From NCBI GenBank assembly GCA_016297645.1, contig JAEDGF010000072.1:1-9223 (forward strand): DNA of 9,223 nucleotides, given 5' to 3'. This document shows, in pieces, positions 5,957 through 9,223 of the stretch (position 1 is its first letter; the number at the start of each line of letters is the position of its first letter). This DNA is from Clostridiaceae bacterium (GTDB taxonomy: Bacteria > Bacillota > Clostridia > Oscillospirales > Acutalibacteraceae). The notes beneath the pieces are model-generated. The model saw only the letters and a list, made by a program, of their open reading frames with translations, made no database searches and was not told where the DNA came from. The position numbers and the translations under genes were made by a program.

Positions 5957-7405
5957 ATGAAAAAACTGTTTCTTTTTGATAAGACCTCAAAGGGCGATGG
6001 ATATGTGCCGAACAACCTCATTTTTGCCTATGCCTCCGGACTTACGGGGCAGAACCTCGGCTATTTCTACATAACGAACTGGCTCAAATACTTCTATATC
6101 AATATTCTCCATGTCGACCCCATGAAGATAAGCACCGTCTTTTCGATAAGTTATATCTGGGACGCGATAAACGATCCGCTTGTCGGCGCGTTCATCGACA
6201 AGAGAAAATATAAGCCCTACCGCAAGCTGCGGCCGTTCCTGCTCTACACACCGCCCGTAATAGGACTCCTCTCAACGCTCATGTTCGTCAACACGGGATT
6301 CCCCCAGGGCGGAATGATAGCGTACCTCGTTGTTCTCTACTTTTTGTGGGATCTGTTCTACTCGTTCCAGGATGTCGGCTTGTGGGGTATGATAGCCCTT
6401 GCGTCGCCCCATTCCGAGGAGCGCGCCAGAATTTCACAGTGGGTGTCCATCGGTGCCGGTGCCGGTGCTGCTATCGCCGGACTTTTCCAGCAGGTGCGTT
6501 CGATGCTCCTCGGCGCGGGCTTTTCGGAGGGACAGGTGTTCTTTGCCTGTGCTGTCGTGTTCTGCCTCGGCGGCGAGCTGCTTTCACTCAACGCCGCAAG
6601 AATTCCCGAGCAGGTAACCGCGGACGAAATGAAAAGCGAGAGCGTTTTGCAGTCCATAACGGTTCTTCGCCACAATCCGAAGCTCCTGCTTATATCGCTT
6701 GCTCGTTTCTCACTCGGCCTTTCGCCCAAGGTTCAGAACGCATATTTCTTTGAAAACTGTACCGGCTACACCGTCGGAAAAATAAATATCACCGGACAGA
6801 CCGCCGAATTTTTATTCGGACTTTTCGGAGGTATTCCGGGCACTGCCGCAACATTTTTTGCAACGAAGATAGCCGATAAGATAGGCGGAATGAAAAAGAT
6901 ACTGTATATCTCGCAGTTCACCGCCATCGGTATCAGAGTTATCACCTTCTTTGTCGGCTACAACACCTTTGCGAAGTTCATTATCATGACGCTGCTTATT
7001 TCGCTCGTCAATCTGCCCGGTTCGCTTATGGATATCGCATACCGTTCGCTCACGACCGACTCCATTGACGAAACCGAGATTAAAACCGGACTTCGCACCG
7101 AGGGCATTTCGTTCTCGATGCAGAATTTCACATCGAAGATGACAAACGGCGCAACGACGCTTATCGAGGGTGTGCTGCTGAAAACGCTCGGGTATGACTC
7201 CGGCAGAAAAGCCGCAGGACTTGCGCAGAGCGAAAAGTTCATAAAGTGGCAGTGGCCGCTGTTCTGCCTCGGTCCCGTCGTGGGTGCGGTGCTGTTCCTT
7301 ATAGTTATTTCGTTCATCAAGGACGGAAAAGAATACCGCGCCGACATCGAGCGCCGCCTTCGCGAAATGCGCGAAAGCCGTAATTCCGCACAGTCTGCGG
7401 TGTAA
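5957..7405 (+). CDS. GPH family sugar:cation symporter (MelB-like, MFS)
   Basis: A 482-residue membrane protein of normal family length with about 12 transmembrane segments. The helix-II motif WDAINDPLVGAFIDKR (68-83) is intact: D69 and D73 align with the two aspartates that bind the coupling cation in melibiose permease. KYKPYRKLRPFLLY (84-97) is the following loop. FQDVGLW (137-143) and SEERARIS (153-160) match the helix IV-V region, and DSIDETEIKTGLRTEG (368-383) is the conserved segment before the last helices. It should import a sugar, glycoside or uronide with sodium or protons. It starts 10 bases after the lipoprotein stop; GGAGGT (5939-5944) lies 12 bases before the ATG, a rather long spacing. 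It is the last gene of the operon and is followed by a strong terminator. Pairing with the catabolic operon suggests both act on the same substrate. Confidence 0.92.
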   Translation: MKKLFLFDKTSKGDGYVPNNLIFAYASGLTGQNLGYFYITNWLKYFYINILHVDPMKISTVFSISYIWDAINDPLVGAFIDKRKYKPYRKLRPFLLYTPPVIGLLSTLMFVNTGFPQGGMIAYLVVLYFLWDLFYSFQDVGLWGMIALASPHSEERARISQWVSIGAGAGAAIAGLFQQVRSMLLGAGFSEGQVFFACAVVFCLGGELLSLNAARIPEQVTADEMKSESVLQSITVLRHNPKLLLISLARFSLGLSPKVQNAYFFENCTGYTVGKINITGQTAEFLFGLFGGIPGTAATFFATKIADKIGGMKKILYISQFTAIGIRVITFFVGYNTFAKFIIMTLLISLVNLPGSLMDIAYRSLTTDSIDETEIKTGLRTEGISFSMQNFTSKMTNGATTLIEGVLLKTLGYDSGRKAAGLAQSEKFIKWQWPLFCLGPVVGAVLFLIVISFIKDGKEYRADIERRLREMRESRNSAQSAV

Positions 7406-7431
7406 AAGCGTAAAAGTTAAAACATGAAACG

Positions 7432-7470
7432 AGGGTGCGGAAAACCAAGTTTTCCGCACCCTGTGTTTTT
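7432..7470 (+). terminator. Intrinsic terminator of the transporter operon
   Basis: A perfect 14-bp stem (arms 7432-7445 and 7449-7462, core GGGTGCGGAAAAC) closes a CAA loop and is followed by TGTGTTTTT. It lies 26 bases after the stop of the last transporter gene and is the clearest terminator in the window. Confidence 0.93.
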
Positions 7471-7495
7471 AAGTTCAGGAGTTGTGTTTTTATTC

Positions 7496-7745
7496 CCGTA
7501 AAAAGTCGGTTAGACTTTCGATAAAAAGCATGACACCTTATAATTACGAATTGTTAAACATTATGTAGCTATTGTAGGGGCGGTGCCCCGGTTCGTCACA
7601 AACTCCATATCGTTTGCGGCTGCGGTGAACCTCGCCGCTTACTCATTCCGTTGTTCCTCACCTCCGTAAAAAGTCACGCTTCGGTTCGCCTGTTCGCTTG
7701 TAAACGCGCTCACGACGGCTCACTCTTGCTACCAACTTTTTACGG
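7496..7745. repeat. Three copies of CCGTAAAAAGT, two direct and one inverted
   Basis: CCGTAAAAAGTC occurs at 7496-7507 and 7664-7675, and ACTTTTTACGG, the reverse complement of its first 11 bases, at 7735-7745. The second and third form an 11-bp inverted repeat around a GC-richer 60-base core (7675-7734). Three occurrences of an 11-mer within 250 bases are unlikely by chance and suggest the debris of a small repeated or mobile element. Confidence 0.6.
7509..7589 (+). repeat. Direct repeat, copy A
   Basis: This stretch aligns by eye with 7756-7838 over about 81 bases. Shared blocks include GTTAG, ACCTTATAAT, ATGTAGCTA and the terminal TTGTAGGGGCGGTGCCCC. After the GC-rich end the sequence differs from copy B, so this copy lacks the CTGCGCCGCCCGCG continuation and may be truncated or recombined. 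Confidence 0.65.
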
Positions 7746-7755
7746 TATCATAGCT

Positions 7756-7838
7756 GTTAGGTTTTTGTACAGATAGCATTATACCTTATAATAATGAAAT
7801 TCCAAACAAAATGTAGCTATTTGTAGGGGCGGTGCCCC
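7756..7838 (+). repeat. Direct repeat, copy B
   Basis: The second copy of the AT-rich leader plus GC-rich end seen at 7509-7589. Its last 18 bases are also the start of the 31-bp inverted end at 7821-7851, so copy B adjoins the larger element. Confidence 0.65.
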
Positions 7839-8079
7839 TGCGCCGCCCGCGTGGGACGGCGCGTGCGTAATCGGTAACACCGGTCGACCGATATAAACAA
7901 CAGTAATGCGACAGCTTATAAAAACCAAATCAGTGTATAAATGTTTTTTTATCAACGCAAAAGCACTTTTAAATTCCAAAGTTCTATTTCAATCATTGCA
8001 ATTTGTAATGGTCGTTCTGGGCTATCCTGCTACCGCGAGAAGCACCCTCGCGGGCGGCGCAGGGGCCCCGCCCCTACAA
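7821..8079. mobile_element. MITE-like element with 31-bp inverted ends
   Basis: The left end (7821-7851) and right end (8049-8079) are 31-base inverted repeats with one mismatch (T7833 against the right-end base). Each begins TTGTAGGGGCGG read inward and contains its own short hairpin AGGGGC/GCCCCT (left end; the right-end copy is closely similar). The 197-base interior has no coding potential and includes the palindrome CGGTCGACCG (7881-7890). TAT flanks both sides (7818-7820 and 8080-8082), a possible 3-bp target duplication. I recall TTGTAGGGGCG ends recurring between genes in gut Clostridia, but this was not checked. The ends are seen directly; mobility is inferred. No transposase is present. 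Confidence 0.6.
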
Positions 8080-8197
8080 TATGTCACTTTATGTGTCGTA
8101 TAACGGCATAGGGATAGGCATTTTTTGTGTGTTGTATTTTTATAGTAACTTTTTTGCTTTGCTGTGCCGCGCCGATAAAGCACGGTGTGTTTTTTTT

Positions 8198-8233
8198 AAG
8201 AAAACAGCCGCCGTGCGAAAGCAACGGCGGCTG
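8198..8233 (-). terminator. Intrinsic terminator of the flavin oxidoreductase gene
   Basis: On the minus strand CAGCCGCCGT (8233-8224) pairs perfectly with ACGGCGGCTG (8214-8205) and is followed by TTTTCTT (8204-8198). It lies 73 bases after the stop at 8307. On the plus strand the stem is followed only by an AT-rich stretch, so its main direction is leftward. Confidence 0.85.
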
Positions 8234-8306
8234 CATAATTTATTATCTTTTGTTCCGAGTGCCACCGGTTTTCGGAGCGGCGCTCGGCGGGTGCGGGTCG
8301 GCTGTT

Positions 8307-9223
8307 TTACAGCTTCATTGCGACCTCGTATGCGCGCCAGATAACGCTTTTAAGGTTGCCTATTGCAAGGCAGTCGCCTACAAGTTCAACATTCTTGTTT
8401 TTCTCTTTCGTTGTGAGAGGAGTGGGAATGTAGCCTGCGGAGGAAATGACGGAGTCACAGGGAATCTCGATGGTCTTGCCCGACTTGTCGGTGCAGATTA
8501 TCGAGCCGTCCTTGACCTCTTTAAGGGTCGTTTCAAGGTAAACGGGGACATTCTTCCATGCGAACCACTCTCTGAGGTAAGAGCTGTTTGCAAGGCATAC
8601 GCCCGTCTGAGCTATAAGGTCGTCTTTCATCTCGACGATGCTGACCTTTTTACCGTGAAGCGCAAGCTCGTAAGCTATCTCGCAGCCGGTGAGTCCGCCG
8701 CCGATAACAGCGACATTGTCGCCTACCTCTTTACCGAGGAGGAATTCGCAGGCTTCGATCATCTTCTCGTGACCGGGAACGCGTTTAAGGACACGCGCGG
8801 TCGAACCGGTGGCAATGACAACGGGGTCGGAGCCGAACTGTGTGACATCCTTTACCTCGGTGTTGAGGTGAATCTCAACATTGAGTCTTGTCATCTCGTG
8901 CTTGTACCATTCGAGCAGGTCGCGGAGCTTGCCCTTGTAGCTCTCGGCTGAGGCTGCTATGAAGGTTCCGCCGAGAACGCCGGACTTTTCATATATAACG
9001 GGAGTGTGACCTCTGAGGGCGGCAACGCGTGCCGTTTCCATGCCGCCGATACCGCCGCCGATAATGCGGACGGTCTTGGGGGAATTGGTCTTTTTGATGT
9101 AGTGCTTGTCCCACTGCATCATCTCGGCGTTGACTGCGCAGCGAGCAAGGTGGAGCGAGTCGCTCAGCTCCTGATCGTTGGGAACGCCCTTGTAGTGGCA
9201 CATATTGAAGCAGCCGTTGTGGC
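8307..9223 (-). CDS. Old-yellow-enzyme-type NADH:flavin oxidoreductase, C-terminal part (runs off right edge)
   Basis: The frame is open to the window edge, so this is a partial gene of at least 304 codons; the internal ATG at 9203 is not the true start. The first visible residues, HNGCFNMC and later LARCAVNAEM, match the tail of the CxxCxxxC...C iron-sulfur motif that follows the OYE barrel in 2,4-dienoyl-CoA reductase-like enzymes (CAVN is the usual fourth-cysteine context). Then come an FAD-binding fold starting RIIGGGIGGMETARVAALRG, an NAD(P)-binding fold starting VAVIGGGLTGCEIAYELALHG, an ATGS motif, and a final flavin motif VELVGDCLAIGN. Such enzymes pass electrons from NAD(P)H through FAD and 4Fe-4S to FMN and reduce enones, unsaturated acids, bile-acid or flavonoid double bonds. 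The substrate barrel is outside the window, so the substrate is unknown. It forms its own leftward unit with its own terminator. Confidence 0.88.
   Translation of the reverse strand, partial: HNGCFNMCHYKGVPNDQELSDSLHLARCAVNAEMMQWDKHYIKKTNSPKTVRIIGGGIGGMETARVAALRGHTPVIYEKSGVLGGTFIAASAESYKGKLRDLLEWYKHEMTRLNVEIHLNTEVKDVTQFGSDPVVIATGSTARVLKRVPGHEKMIEACEFLLGKEVGDNVAVIGGGLTGCEIAYELALHGKKVSIVEMKDDLIAQTGVCLANSSYLREWFAWKNVPVYLETTLKEVKDGSIICTDKSGKTIEIPCDSVISSAGYIPTPLTTKEKNKNVELVGDCLAIGNLKSVIWRAYEVAMKL

Larger units (their letters stand above)
7471..8197. other. Repeat-rich non-coding region
   Basis: No believable gene lies in this stretch between the two convergent terminators. It holds the CCGTAAAAAGT repeats, a pair of direct repeats, and a 259-bp element with inverted ends, each listed separately. 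The remaining sequence (about 8080-8197) is AT-rich, with T-runs, and shows nothing else that I recognise. Two open frames of 65-66 codons here merely read through the repeat ends. Confidence 0.75.

Noticed and set aside
7432..8079. Clustered repeats as a possible CRISPR array
   Set aside because: The repeats are few, of different kinds, unevenly spaced and partly inverted; there are no uniform spacers and no cas genes.
7779..8103. Two small frames of 65-66 codons in the repeat region, on opposite strands
   Set aside because: Both contain the peptide AGGAGAPPLQ, which is just the translated inverted end of the 259-bp element. No ribosome site or protein-like pattern supports them.
8127..8951. 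A 274-codon plus-strand frame over the right-edge gene
   Set aside because: It runs through the terminator hairpin and is antisense to the FAD/NAD-binding domains, which have clear GxGxxG motifs.

Overview
The window looks like chromosomal DNA of an anaerobic Firmicute, most likely a gut or rumen Clostridia of the Ruminococcaceae/Oscillospiraceae kind. Reasons: roughly balanced base composition with C/G-ending codons, strong AGGAGG-type ribosome sites, GPH-type sugar symporters, a BspA-type leucine-rich-repeat lipoprotein, and a GC-rich TTGTAGGGGCGG intergenic repeat of a kind I associate with such genomes. The taxonomic call is inference; no rRNA or other marker gene is present.

Layout. Positions 1-114 hold the end of a leftward operon and a leftward promoter for a gene beyond the left edge. 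Positions 115-3103 are a leftward three-gene operon: a Gfo/Idh/MocA NAD(P)-dependent oxidoreductase (first gene, 3103 to 2018), a short TIM-barrel sugar phosphate isomerase/epimerase-like protein 11 bp downstream, and, after an odd 188-base GC-rich linker, a second longer TIM-barrel protein. Positions 3104-3439 are a divergent control region with one good sigma-A-type promoter facing each way and several small dyads. Positions 3440-7405 are a rightward three-gene operon: a divergent GPH/MFS transporter, a small LRR lipoprotein, and a second, more canonical GPH/MFS transporter, closed by a strong intrinsic terminator. Positions 7471-8197 are non-coding and packed with repeats, including a 259-bp MITE-like element with 31-bp inverted ends. 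A second intrinsic terminator (8198-8233) serves the leftward gene at the right edge, the C-terminal part of an old-yellow-enzyme-type NADH:flavin oxidoreductase (FAD/NAD domains).

How the genes may work together. The divergent pair of operons reads as a carbohydrate uptake and catabolism locus: the symporters import a sugar, polyol or glycoside, the Gfo/Idh/MocA enzyme oxidises a hydroxyl to a ketone, and the two TIM-barrel enzymes isomerise, epimerise, dehydrate or eliminate from the keto intermediate. This is the logic of myo-inositol (IolG/IolE/IolI) and of 3-keto-glycoside and C-glycoside breakdown. The substrate cannot be read from the sequence. No regulator gene, kinase, glycoside hydrolase or small C-glycosidase beta subunit is in the window. 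The flavin enzyme lies beyond the repeat cluster in its own transcription unit and need not belong to the same pathway.
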